Shown piece after piece: positions 1-7,426 of a stretch of 64,000 nucleotides of DNA. The notes beneath the pieces were generated by a model. That model was given only the letters and a program-made list of their open reading frames with translations, searched no databases and was not told where the DNA came from. Numbering within the stretch: the stretch's first letter is position 1; every line of letters starts with the position of its first letter. Origin of the DNA: Bacillota bacterium (GTDB lineage Bacteria; Bacillota_I; Bacilli_A; Acholeplasmatales; Acholeplasmataceae); NCBI GenBank assembly GCA_018817915.1, contig JAHISX010000084.1, positions 1 through 64,000 on the forward strand, in the 5' to 3' direction. A program made the position numbers and the translations under genes.

Positions 1-8
1 CTTTGCAT
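1..8 (-). CDS. possible 5' end of a gene leaving the window on the left
   Basis: An ATG on the minus strand at 8 is preceded by an AAGGAGA ribosome-binding sequence (about 18-24) about ten bases away, and by a TATAAT -10 hexamer further up. Only two codons and part of a third are inside the window, so the product cannot be told. If real, this gene is divergent from the protease gene to its right. The call rests only on the start context. Confidence 0.25.
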
Positions 9-46
9 AGGTAGTTGATCTCCTTATATGTGATGTTCGCACATTC

Positions 47-52
47 ATTATA
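47..52 (-). promoter_or_regulatory. -10 box of a leftward promoter
   Basis: The minus strand reads TATAAT, about 40 bases upstream of the putative leftward start codon at position 8. I see no convincing -35 hexamer at 16-18 bases, so this is a candidate only. Confidence 0.3.
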
Positions 53-108
53 ACACGGGATTAACTACTCTTTTTATTATCTTAAAGAGTATAAAAATAT
101 GAAGAAAA

Positions 109-139
109 GTAGGTCAAAAAAATCAATTTTTGACACTAC
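109..139. promoter_or_regulatory. inverted repeat in the protease leader
   Basis: GTAG-G-TCAAAAA, a 6-base centre, then TTTTTGA-CA-CTAC form an imperfect stem of about 11 pairs just upstream of the protease ribosome-binding site (AGGGGG at 151-156). No T-run follows it, so it is not a typical terminator. It could be an operator or an mRNA-level element controlling the protease. Confidence 0.4.
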
Positions 140-162
140 CAAAAATATATAGGGGGTTTAGA

Positions 163-1329
163 ATGAAAAAAATTATTGCTGTAATTATGGTTTTTGCTGT
201 AATGTTTACATTATTAAATTTGACTTCGGTTTCTGCAATGAACGATAAAACAGAGTCTAATCTATTAGAGAAACAAAATGAGCAAGCTTACAAATTTAAG
301 ATGTTTAATGACATGATGAATGAAGAAAAAAATAATGTAAGCTTTAATGAAATCTATGGTGGAGTATATTTTGAGGATACAACATTATTTATCAATGTTG
401 TGGAACATAATGTTGAGCGGTTTAAAAACAATTATAACCTTGGAGTTGAATACGAAGTAAAAAATGTTATATATTCATTAAAAAAACTTGAAGAAGTTAA
501 GGAGATAGTGCTGCAAAATATAGCTGATTTGAAGATTCGAGAAATTTCTGTTGATATAATCAAAAATAAAGTTGTCATATTGTCAGAGTTACCAATCTCT
601 GAGTTTAAAAATAAATTAAGCAACGACATTGATTTTGACACGCTAGAAGTGAAAACACTGATTCCAGAAATTGATTACAACGTTAAATACACAGTTAATG
701 GCCATGCATATGTAATAAGACAAAGTCAATGTACCGTTGGTTTCGCAGCAAAAGATAGTAATGGTAATCCTGGGTTTGTTACAGCTGGGCACTGTGTAGT
801 GTTGTCAGGTTCAACTACTGGTACAGATGTATATTATGATGGTTACCATGCAGGTGATGTTGCCAGTGGATGGCATTTTGAGGATGGAGATGTTGATGGC
901 GCATTTATAAAATTAAGAGATCCATGGATTGGAACAACTTGGCTACCATCTAGAAGTTTAATATTCGGTGGATCATATTATACTGTAGGTACCTTTTCTT
1001 CCTATTATGCTATAGGTACTTCAGTGTCATTTCATGGAACTTTCGCTGCTGATGGTGGAATTAATACTGCAGTGGAAAATGGACAAATTACAGGAAATGG
1101 AATAACAATTATTGATGACAATTACAATGTATTATATGTTGACATGTTTTCTACTGATATAGAAACCCACCATGGCGATTCAGGTGGGCCACTGACACTA
1201 ACTTTCTACATTGGAGAAGGGTATTATGAAACTAATGTTATCGGAGTCCTAAGTTTGGGTATTGATGGTAACTCGTATTTCAGTAAAGCTATAAATATTC
1301 TTTCTGAATTGAATTTGTCTGTATATTAA
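163..1329 (+). CDS. secreted streptogrisin/alpha-lytic-like S1 serine protease with propeptide
   Basis: Predicted exported serine endopeptidase of 388 residues. ATG 163 has AGGGGG six bases upstream; the longer frame from TTG 130 has no such site. Residues 1-25 form a signal peptide ending SVSA. Residues 26 to about 170 are a propeptide with VDIIKNKVVI (130-139), resembling the V-D-x3-N-x-VVV signature of alpha-lytic-type proregions. The catalytic domain shows His210 (TAGHC), Asp245 (DGAFI) and Ser340 (GDSGGP); Cys190 and Cys211 are placed to form the usual disulfide beside His. In this family the propeptide is a folding chaperone and inhibitor. Downstream lie a LytTR regulator and a membrane protein whose outer part resembles this propeptide. 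The S1 call is secure; the substrate is unknown. Confidence 0.9.
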   Translation: MKKIIAVIMVFAVMFTLLNLTSVSAMNDKTESNLLEKQNEQAYKFKMFNDMMNEEKNNVSFNEIYGGVYFEDTTLFINVVEHNVERFKNNYNLGVEYEVKNVIYSLKKLEEVKEIVLQNIADLKIREISVDIIKNKVVILSELPISEFKNKLSNDIDFDTLEVKTLIPEIDYNVKYTVNGHAYVIRQSQCTVGFAAKDSNGNPGFVTAGHCVVLSGSTTGTDVYYDGYHAGDVASGWHFEDGDVDGAFIKLRDPWIGTTWLPSRSLIFGGSYYTVGTFSSYYAIGTSVSFHGTFAADGGINTAVENGQITGNGITIIDDNYNVLYVDMFSTDIETHHGDSGGPLTLTFYIGEGYYETNVIGVLSLGIDGNSYFSKAINILSELNLSVY

Positions 1330-1353
1330 AAGCACTCACATGAGTGTTTTTTG
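1329..1353 (+). terminator. terminator of the protease gene
   Basis: CACTC-ACAT-GAGTG, extended by flanking A/T pairs, is followed by six T residues directly after the protease stop codon. It separates the protease transcript from the regulator gene downstream. Confidence 0.7.
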
Positions 1354-1383
1354 CAACTTAAGGGTCAATATAATGCGACTTAA
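1353..1383 (+). promoter_or_regulatory. 22-bp-phased direct repeat, candidate LytTR-binding site
   Basis: GCAACTTAA (1353-1361) and GCGACTTAA (1375-1383) are direct repeats exactly 22 bases apart, on the same face of the helix. The second ends ten bases before a -35-like TTGAAT. LytTR regulators such as AgrA and ComE typically bind 9-bp direct repeats with about 21-bp phasing just upstream of -35. The next gene encodes a LytTR protein, so autoregulation is a reasonable inference. Confidence 0.5.
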
Positions 1384-1393
1384 TATAAAGTAA

Positions 1394-1421
1394 TTGAATA
1401 TTTAAATTAATATTGTACAAT
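1394..1421 (+). promoter_or_regulatory. promoter of the LytTR gene
   Basis: TTGAAT (1394-1399), a 16-base spacer and TACAAT (1416-1421) precede the ribosome-binding site AGGTGA (1428-1433). A separate TATAAT at 1369-1374 lies inside the direct-repeat region and could be an alternative -10. Confidence 0.5.
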
Positions 1422-1437
1422 TTAAGCAGGTGATGTG

Positions 1438-1899
1438 ATGAAAGTTAAAATTATTTGTAAAGAAGAGAATTATGATAAATTTAGAAATATTTTCGAAGAT
1501 AATGGATTTATTATTTCAGATATAGCAGATTATTACTTTATAGAAGTTGATTTTCAGAGAAAGCAAATTATAGGTTGTGATTTCAAAGGAAATAGAATTT
1601 ATGCGAATTTAAATGAAATTTGTTTAGTACAAGCTAACACATATAAAAACAAAGTTCTACTCAAAAATGGAAGCGAACTTTTTGTGAATGAGAATTTAAA
1701 TTTTTTTGAAGCCGATATTTACAGTGAGATATTTATTAGAGCTAATAAATCTCAAGTTGTAAATATATCAGAAATTAGAAAAATATCACCACAAATTAAT
1801 TCTAGAGTTAAATTAACACTAAAAAATAACGAAATTGTATACATTACTAGAACGTATGTAAGTAAATTTAAAGAGTCAATTGATAGAAGGAGGAAATAG
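1438..1899 (+). CDS. LytTR-family DNA-binding regulator
   Basis: Cytoplasmic transcription regulator of 153 residues. The C-terminal part (about 55-150) has the LytTR pattern: IFIRANKSQVVNISEIRKI followed by VKLTLKNNEIVYITRTYVSKFK. The N-terminal ~50 residues are a small alpha/beta region, not a CheY receiver, so this is a one-component type. Start ATG 1438 is chosen over GTG 1435 because AGGTGA lies four bases upstream. It is followed two bases later by a membrane-protein gene, the same order as the well-known LytTR plus DUF3021 pairs, but here the partner is different. The likely role is control of this module, possibly through the phased repeat at 1353-1383. Confidence 0.85.
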   Translation: MKVKIICKEENYDKFRNIFEDNGFIISDIADYYFIEVDFQRKQIIGCDFKGNRIYANLNEICLVQANTYKNKVLLKNGSELFVNENLNFFEADIYSEIFIRANKSQVVNISEIRKISPQINSRVKLTLKNNEIVYITRTYVSKFKESIDRRRK

Positions 1900-1901
1900 T
1901 T

Positions 1902-2540
1902 ATGATTAGATATATCATAGTTTTGGTGGTTTTAATTTTTATAATCAGTGTATACACCATTCTTTATTACCGTAGATTTAATAAGGCTCTAACAACTAGA
2001 CAAGTTAAATTATATAAACTTACACCAAGTGTTTTTATGTTGAGTCTTTTAATCATCACTTTAGTTGTTGGTTTTACTAGTTCTATAACTAGTGTATATG
2101 CTTTGGAAAAAAAGGTGGCAGAATTGGAGAATATTGAGATAACTAACATTTACTTGAACGAAGGATTCCCAAATGCTGATTTTGAGTATATATATACTTA
2201 CTACAATCAATTTTTCGGAGGTGGGTATTCTGAAAATGGTAGTATGGTAGTTTGCATTAGAGATGATTCACCTCAAGATTTGCTTGATTATTTGGATGAT
2301 AAAAATGTTTCATATACATTTGTTAAAAATAATTTCTCCGACTTATTGCAATTACATCAATTGATTGTTGATTCTAGACTCGATATTGATGTAAATATGA
2401 TAATTACTAATAATGAGAAGGAAAACAAAGTGGTTATTATAACCAGTGATGTTGAATCTATTACTGAAATGTTTCAAACATACGTTGACAGTGGAATTTT
2501 AGAAGTTAGTTATGGAGGGGAAATTCAATATCTAATATAA
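1902..2540 (+). CDS. two-TM membrane protein with a protease-propeptide-like outer domain
   Basis: Protein of 212 residues with TM segments at about 3-22 and 43-66 and a C-terminal domain probably outside the cell. Residues 106-205 align almost without gaps with propeptide residues 66-165 of the protease encoded upstream. Shared features in order are GGxYxE, VxYxxVKN, LxxL, NKVVI and LEV. In alpha-lytic-type proteases this domain folds and inhibits the catalytic part, so a membrane-tethered copy could bind, restrain, fold or sense the mature protease. That role is inference. The gene is translationally coupled to the LytTR gene (2-base gap, GGAGG before ATG). No known family name is claimed. 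Confidence 0.75.
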   Translation: MIRYIIVLVVLIFIISVYTILYYRRFNKALTTRQVKLYKLTPSVFMLSLLIITLVVGFTSSITSVYALEKKVAELENIEITNIYLNEGFPNADFEYIYTYYNQFFGGGYSENGSMVVCIRDDSPQDLLDYLDDKNVSYTFVKNNFSDLLQLHQLIVDSRLDIDVNMIITNNEKENKVVIITSDVESITEMFQTYVDSGILEVSYGGEIQYLI

Positions 2541-2613
2541 AAAACGGATTATTTCAAGTTTTTTATATCCTAGTCTTCTAAGTAAGTGTGTTGTATGAAT
2601 AATTAAGAAACCA

Positions 2614-2642
2614 AAGTTCTACTATTTAGTGGAACTTTTTTC
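2614..2642 (+). terminator. terminator of the LytTR/membrane-protein operon
   Basis: AAAGTTCTAC, a six-base loop (TATTTA) and GTGGAACTTT form a ten-pair stem with one G-T wobble, followed by TTTTT. Confidence 0.8.
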
Positions 2643-3026
2643 ATTATAACAGAAGTTCAGTGATAATTTATTAGCTAAGAAGAAATGTAGTATCTATGGA
2701 TTGAAAAGAGTTTCAGGACAAACTTGTAAAAATCAATGAAAAACAAGCCTATTATGCAAAGCATTATATATATTATTGAACTTGTAGGCAAGTATTTAAG
2801 TATAGAATCATCTGATATAGATCAATAAGAATTAGAATCAACACTCAGCCAATTTATGGCTGAACTTGATTATAGACTACCATCGAGGCTACGAACTAAA
2901 TTTCTTTCCATGGATTCTGCTGCATCCTCTTAGTCTTTTTAAAAATTGCATAAAAAGTGAGTATTTACTCAGACATTGATGCAAGGTGTCTACTTTGATA
3001 TTACCGGTTCAATTACTCTTATCAAT
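2643..3026. other. gene-poor stretch with no confident gene
   Basis: Stops interrupt all frames often enough that I find no gene with a ribosome-binding site here. The one protein-like signal is the interrupted frame at 2736-2933, listed separately. No repeat, RNA gene or mobile-element end was recognised. Confidence 0.5.
2736..2933 (+). pseudogene. possible decayed reading frame
   Basis: A 30-codon ORF (ATG 2736, TAA 2826) continues in the same frame for 34 more sense codons to a TAG at 2931. The combined peptide looks protein-like (IIYIIELVGKYLSIESSDI, then LSQFMAELDYRLPSRLRTKF). There is no ribosome-binding site and I cannot name a family. A remnant of a lost gene is one reading; chance is another. 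Confidence 0.2.
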
Positions 3027-3053
3027 AAAATAAAAACCCCGATTGACGGGGTA
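3027..3053 (-). terminator. terminator of the tRNA-Arg transcript
   Basis: On the minus strand ACCCCG-TCAAT-CGGGGT is followed by TTTTTATTTTATT, starting about a dozen bases past the tRNA 3' end. Confidence 0.8.
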
Positions 3054-3063
3054 AATTACTTAG

Positions 3064-3140
<77 letters not shown>

Positions 3141-3159
3141 ACATGAGCAGGCAATGAAT

Positions 3160-3188
3160 ATTATAACCTAATCACGTTCGAATGTAAA
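3160..3188 (-). promoter_or_regulatory. tRNA-Arg promoter
   Basis: The minus strand carries TTTACA (3183-3188), a 17-base spacer and TATAAT (3160-3165), with the tRNA 5' end about 20 bases downstream. Confidence 0.75.
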
Positions 3189-3237
3189 GTGCATACTTGT
3201 ATCAAATTATTGATACACTATTTTTTGTTTATTTATA

Positions 3238-3269
3238 AATAAAAAAAGGAAAGATTATGCAATCTTTCC
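3238..3269 (-). terminator. terminator overlapping the marR stop codon
   Basis: On the minus strand GGAAAGATT-GCAT-AATCTTTCC is followed by a run of T. The stem contains the last codons and the TAA of the MarR gene, so coding sequence and terminator share bases. Confidence 0.8.
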
Positions 3270-3686
3270 CATTTGACTGATTTTATCTAAGATGCGCATC
3301 AATGTTTGTGTATCTTCTTCTCCAAGGTTTCTTACAAGAAGTTTCAAAGGACGATAATACTCTTCCTTAATCGATTCTACATAAGCTTTTCCTTCAGGAG
3401 TCAGCTTAATATAAGTAACTCTTAAATCCTTAGTTGATGTTTCTTTTTCTAAATAATTCTTATCTACGAGCTCATTGACCTTATGTGTAATCGCAGGTAG
3501 TGTTACTCTAAGTGTATTTGCTACATCGGTTAATTTGACTTTTTGATACAAATCACAAAATGCCACACAAAACATAACCATGATGTCAGCATCACTTAAT
3601 TTAGTTGATGAACGCTTGTATACACCGCTTCTTCTAAAAACTTGAAGGGCTCTATCTAATCTTTGTAGTTTTTGATATTCTTTCAT
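3255..3686 (-). CDS. MarR-family transcriptional regulator
   Basis: A 143-residue winged-helix repressor-type protein. The DNA-binding part spans about 45-105: VKLTDVANTLRVTLPAITHKVNELVDKNYLEK (HTH) followed by the wing STKDLRVTYIKLTPEGKAYV. The N- and C-terminal helices would form the dimer interface. AGGAG precedes the ATG. It is monocistronic, with its own terminator and an inverted repeat upstream (3745-3767) that may be an operator. No neighbouring target gene is evident, so the ligand and regulon are unknown. Confidence 0.85.
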   Translation of the reverse strand: MKEYQKLQRLDRALQVFRRSGVYKRSSTKLSDADIMVMFCVAFCDLYQKVKLTDVANTLRVTLPAITHKVNELVDKNYLEKETSTKDLRVTYIKLTPEGKAYVESIKEEYYRPLKLLVRNLGEEDTQTLMRILDKISQMGKIA

Positions 3687-3744
3687 TATTTTTTATCTCC
3701 TTTGGCAACGATATGAATTTTGCCATGTCTAGATGAGTGCATAT

Positions 3745-3767
3745 GTAGTCAAGGTGCCTTAATCTAC
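3745..3767. promoter_or_regulatory. inverted repeat upstream of marR, candidate operator
   Basis: GTAGTCAAGG-TG-CCTTAATCTAC is a near-palindrome about 60-80 bases upstream of the MarR start, matching the usual style of MarR-family autoregulatory sites. Function is inferred from position only. Confidence 0.35.
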
Positions 3768-3783
3768 TTAAATTTTATCACAT

Positions 3784-4404
3784 TCAACTGTTTTTATAGA
3801 TTTTAAGCATTTTTTTAAGTATTTCTTGGCGCTTTTCGTCTGCATGAGGCAGTATTTTTTCAATTTGTTTCGCTTTTTTAGCATAATAAGGTAAAGCTTC
3901 TGATTTATTTTTTAGGATAGGACCTAAATAAATATCTTCATCAAGTAAATTCATTTTACCCCTAACGACCTTAAGAATCACATAAAAGAATTTATCAAGA
4001 ACGACATATTCATCGACAATTTTGAATTCATGATTTATTAAATATTCTCTTAAAATCTCAATTTTATCATTTGCTTGAAGTAGATAGGTTTGATTACCTT
4101 GGGGTGCATCATTCATGATTTCTGTGATCAAATACGCACCCATACCAGCAATAATTGCTAAATCAAAATCTCTTTGAATCCCTTTGAATCCATTTGCAAT
4201 TATATATTCAACCGGATATCCTTTAAGATTCGTTTTAGCTTGATTTAGGGGTTTCTCTCTTAAATCACTTGCTATCGCACTTTTGATTAAATTGTGTTCA
4301 AATGCATGTGCTAAAACAAAACCATGATCTGTGCCTATATCAAGGACTCTATCAAATCCTTTAGTGAGATTGGCTAGATATTCAATTCTCTTACTTCTTG
4401 CCAT
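3784..4404 (-). CDS. trmK: tRNA (adenine-22-N1)-methyltransferase
   Basis: SAM-dependent enzyme of 206 residues that methylates A22 in tRNA. The N-terminal Rossmann core has the SAM loop DIGTDHG (22-28), then SDL at the acidic strand end and AGMGAYLI in place of the catalytic motif. A C-terminal helical part follows, as in the YqfN/TrmK family. It overlaps the end of rpoD by 14 bases and stops at TGA. Position after rpoD matches the Bacillus order sigA...trmK, which supports the name. Confidence 0.9.
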   Translation of the reverse strand: MARSKRIEYLANLTKGFDRVLDIGTDHGFVLAHAFEHNLIKSAIASDLREKPLNQAKTNLKGYPVEYIIANGFKGIQRDFDLAIIAGMGAYLITEIMNDAPQGNQTYLLQANDKIEILREYLINHEFKIVDEYVVLDKFFYVILKVVRGKMNLLDEDIYLGPILKNKSEALPYYAKKAKQIEKILPHADEKRQEILKKMLKIYKNS

Positions 4405-5659
4405 AATAAAATTCGCGTAGTTTGTTTTGTCTTGATGGGCTTCTTAGTTTTCTTAAAGCTTTTGCTTCAATTTGACGAATACGTTCACGTGTAACGCCAA
4501 ATTCACGACCTACTTCTTCTAACGTATGATTCTTTCCATCAAATAAACCATATCTTAATCTTAAAACTTTTTCTTCGCGGTCTGTGAGTGTTTCCAAGAC
4601 TTCGTCAAGTGTTTGTCTAACCATTTCTTGAAGCATAAATTCATGAGGAGTGAGCGCATTAGGATCAGAAATAAAATCACCCAATGAAGAATCTTCTTCT
4701 TCACCGACATGAGCTTCTAATGAAATTGGTTCCTTAGCAATACGTTGTATATTTTGAACTTTTTCAGCAGTTATACCCATCTTTTGAGCGATTTCTTCTA
4801 AAGAAGGTTCTCTGCCTAAATCCTGAATGAGTTGTCTTTGAATACGAATCATCTTGTTGATTGTTTCAACCATATGAACTGGAATACGAATCGTTCTCGC
4901 TTGGTCAGCTACCGCACGTGTAATCGCTTGGCGAATCCACCATGTTGCATATGTTGAAAACTTAAATCCTTTTTCATAATCAAACTTATCAACAGCACGC
5001 ATTAAGCCCATATTGCCTTCTTGAATTAAATCCAAGAAGAGTAATCCACGGCCTACATATCTTTTAGCTATAGAAACAACCAAACGATAGTTTGCTTCAA
5101 CCAGTTTGTTTTTTGCAATCATCGCACGTTCTAAAGATATTCTTAATTCTTCAATATCATTTTCTGGTAATTCTAGTGTTCCACTGTTAATTTCATCTAG
5201 TTGTTCTTTTGCATATCTACCATTAGAAACTAAAACAGCATACTTTTTTTCATCTTCTTGATTAAGTAGAGGTATTTGTCCGATTTCTTTCAAGTACATT
5301 CTTACAGGGTCATCAATCTTAATGTTAGATGCAATCGATTCGATGTTGATGAGTTCTTCTTCCTCAACTTCTAATCCACTTAAAGATAAGTCATCTGGCT
5401 CAACTTCTTCAAGGTCAAAATCAGTATCATCATCGTCATCTTCTTCAATTTCAAGTGAACTTGTTGATAATTCAGTTTCTTCATCATCTTCTAGTTCTTC
5501 AGGTAATAAGATATCCACATCATTATCTAATAATTCTCTTTCAATATTGAAATACGTTTCACTACCTGGTTTTGCAAATGGTAAAACATCTTCAAGATTT
5601 AAAAATTTCTCTTTCCCTGCTTTCTTAACGAGCTGGGCAATAACTTTTTCTAGTTCCAC
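4391..5659 (-). CDS. rpoD: primary sigma factor (sigma-70/sigma-A)
   Basis: Vegetative RNA polymerase sigma factor of 422 residues. Region 1.2 starts at [11 protein letters not shown] (117-127). Region 2 (about 190-250) has the diagnostic [15 protein letters not shown] and [16 protein letters not shown] for -10 melting. Region 4.2 near the C-terminus has the -35 reading helix [24 protein letters not shown]. Residues 55-100 are unusually acidic, with D/E runs; this is the only odd feature. It sits ten bases after dnaG, the classic macromolecular-synthesis arrangement. The consensus promoters in this window fit such a factor. Confidence 0.97.
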   Translation of the reverse strand: MELEKVIAQLVKKAGKEKFLNLEDVLPFAKPGSETYFNIERELLDNDVDILLPEELEDDEETELSTSSLEIEEDDDDDTDFDLEEVEPDDLSLSGLEVEEEELINIESIASNIKIDDPVRMYLKEIGQIPLLNQEDEKKYAVLVSNGRYAKEQLDEINSGTLELPENDIEELRISLERAMIAKNKLVEANYRLVVSIAKRYVGRGLLFLDLIQEGNMGLMRAVDKFDYEKGFKFSTYATWWIRQAITRAVADQARTIRIPVHMVETINKMIRIQRQLIQDLGREPSLEEIAQKMGITAEKVQNIQRIAKEPISLEAHVGEEEDSSLGDFISDPNALTPHEFMLQEMVRQTLDEVLETLTDREEKVLRLRYGLFDGKNHTLEEVGREFGVTRERIRQIEAKALRKLRSPSRQNKLREFYYGKK

Positions 5660-5669
5660 AAAATACCTC

Positions 5670-7406
5670 CTAATTTTTATGTTTCAATTGCACAATAATC
5701 TGATCTCTTTCATTGATTAGAATACTGCTTACATTTTCTTCATTTTCAATTTTTTCTTTTAAATATTCATATCTTCGCTTCAGATTTGCTTCCTTGATTT
5801 GAGTGATGTACGATTCAACTTCTGCATCCGAAACTTCTAATTTTTTGACCCAAAACATGTCAGTTAATAGTTGGGTTTCAACATAAGTTCTTTGCTCACC
5901 AGTCAGTTGATCCAGAAAATCTTCTAAAACAAGTTCTGTATGCTCTTCATAATAAGTCTCTATATTCAAACGAATATTTGCAGTCAGTGGTTCAGCAAAG
6001 TCAGTTTGCTTTAACTTAATAATGACTTTTTCTGCTACTTTCTTAGATCTTAACATCGCAAAGATTAAATAGCGTTCTGCTTTCGCATATTTATCAAGCA
6101 TTCTTGGTTTATCTATTTTTGGTATGACTGGCTCTTTAAAGTTCTCTATTTTCCTTGGACTTAGGGTCTCTATAGGAATGTTTAGATCTTGAGCAAGTTT
6201 TTGTAGATAATAACCTTTAACACTTGCATCTGATGTTTGCAACATCATCATGACTTGTCTTCTAAAAGCCTTCATGTCATTTGCATCTTGTAGATTTTTG
6301 CTTTGCTTATAGTAATCATATCTAAATGCATAAGCATCCTTTGTATATTCACCAAAAAGCATTTCAAACTTTTCAGGTCCATATGCTTTTACAAAATCAT
6401 CTGGATCCATTTTTTCAGGTATTGTTAGTACCTCAACTTTGAGTTGTTCTTTTTCTAATACAGGAATAGCATGATCAATCGCTTTAAGTCCAGCCGAGTC
6501 TCCATCATAAGCAACAACAACTGATTGAGTTATACTCTTGATAAGTTTTGCTTGATTGACAGTGAGTGCTGTTCCCATGGTTGCTACACCATTTTTAACA
6601 CCTGCAGCATATGAACTAATGACATCAAAGAATCCTTCATATAAAACGACTTGTTTACTCATTCTAATATCACTTAAAGCTTCATTTAAATGATAAAGGA
6701 GATAACCTTTTTTAAATATGACTGTTTCTGGGCTGTTCACATATTTAACTAAATCTTTAGGATTCATGGTTCTTCCACTTAAGCCAACAACCTCGCCTTT
6801 AGGATTGGTAATAGGGAAAATGATGCGATCACTAAATAAATCATAATAAGATCCGTCATCGGATTGTTTAACAACACCAAGTAATATCATATCACTTACT
6901 GAGTATTTCTTATCCTTAAGTACTTGATAAAGTGTATTTCCGTGTGTTGGAGCATATCCCAATTTAAAATGATTGATCAATTCATCAGTCATCTGTCTTT
7001 GATATAAATACTTTAATGCTTCTTGTCCTTTTTCACTGTTTTTTAAGTTAAATTGATAAAAGGCAGCAACCTCATTCATGAGTTGATAATATAAAGTATT
7101 TGGATCCTTTTTGACTTTTTCTGTTTTTATCTCGATGCCTGCACGCTCTGCAAGGATGGAAGCTGCTTCTTCAAAAGATATATTTTTTATCTTTCTATAA
7201 AAATTAATCGGAGATCCACCTTCACCACAAGACATACATTTTGCAATATTTTTCTCAGGAGAAACCGAAAAACTTGGTGTTTTTTCCTGATGGAAAGGAC
7301 ATAGACCCATATAGTTCTTACCTTTTTTGGCAAGTGAAACAAACTCGCTGACCAAGTCAACAATCGGAGTTTTTTCATTGATTTCCAAAATCAGTTTATC
7401 TTCCAT
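5670..7406 (-). CDS. dnaG: DNA primase
   Basis: Makes RNA primers at the replication fork. In 578 residues it carries the N-terminal CHC2 zinc finger (Cys36, His39, Cys57, Cys60), the RNA-polymerase domain with the TOPRIM glutamate in YEGFFDVI (Glu257) and the metal-binding YDGDSAG (Asp301, Asp303), and a C-terminal helicase-binding region about 430-578. Length is normal. It lies between a GH3 lipoprotein gene (20-base gap) and rpoD (10-base gap), so it is co-transcribed in the conserved cluster. Confidence 0.97.
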   Translation of the reverse strand: MEDKLILEINEKTPIVDLVSEFVSLAKKGKNYMGLCPFHQEKTPSFSVSPEKNIAKCMSCGEGGSPINFYRKIKNISFEEAASILAERAGIEIKTEKVKKDPNTLYYQLMNEVAAFYQFNLKNSEKGQEALKYLYQRQMTDELINHFKLGYAPTHGNTLYQVLKDKKYSVSDMILLGVVKQSDDGSYYDLFSDRIIFPITNPKGEVVGLSGRTMNPKDLVKYVNSPETVIFKKGYLLYHLNEALSDIRMSKQVVLYEGFFDVISSYAAGVKNGVATMGTALTVNQAKLIKSITQSVVVAYDGDSAGLKAIDHAIPVLEKEQLKVEVLTIPEKMDPDDFVKAYGPEKFEMLFGEYTKDAYAFRYDYYKQSKNLQDANDMKAFRRQVMMMLQTSDASVKGYYLQKLAQDLNIPIETLSPRKIENFKEPVIPKIDKPRMLDKYAKAERYLIFAMLRSKKVAEKVIIKLKQTDFAEPLTANIRLNIETYYEEHTELVLEDFLDQLTGEQRTYVETQLLTDMFWVKKLEVSDAEVESYITQIKEANLKRRYEYLKEKIENEENVSSILINERDQIIVQLKHKN

Positions 7407-7426
7407 ATTTGTCTTCCTTTCTATGA

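Noticed and set aside
130-162. TTG-started longer protease and TTGACA as a -35
   Set aside because: TTGACA at 130-135 has no -10 at 16-18 bases, and the TTG start has no ribosome site. ATG 163 with AGGGGG and a clean signal peptide is far better.
2643-3026. Insertion-sequence remnant
   Set aside because: No terminal inverted repeats, target duplication or transposase motif could be seen; kept only as a possible decayed frame.
5322-5720. Serine-rich plus-strand ORF
   Set aside because: It is the antisense of the acidic D/E region of the sigma factor; TCA/TCT runs arise from GAT/GAA codons. No ribosome site.
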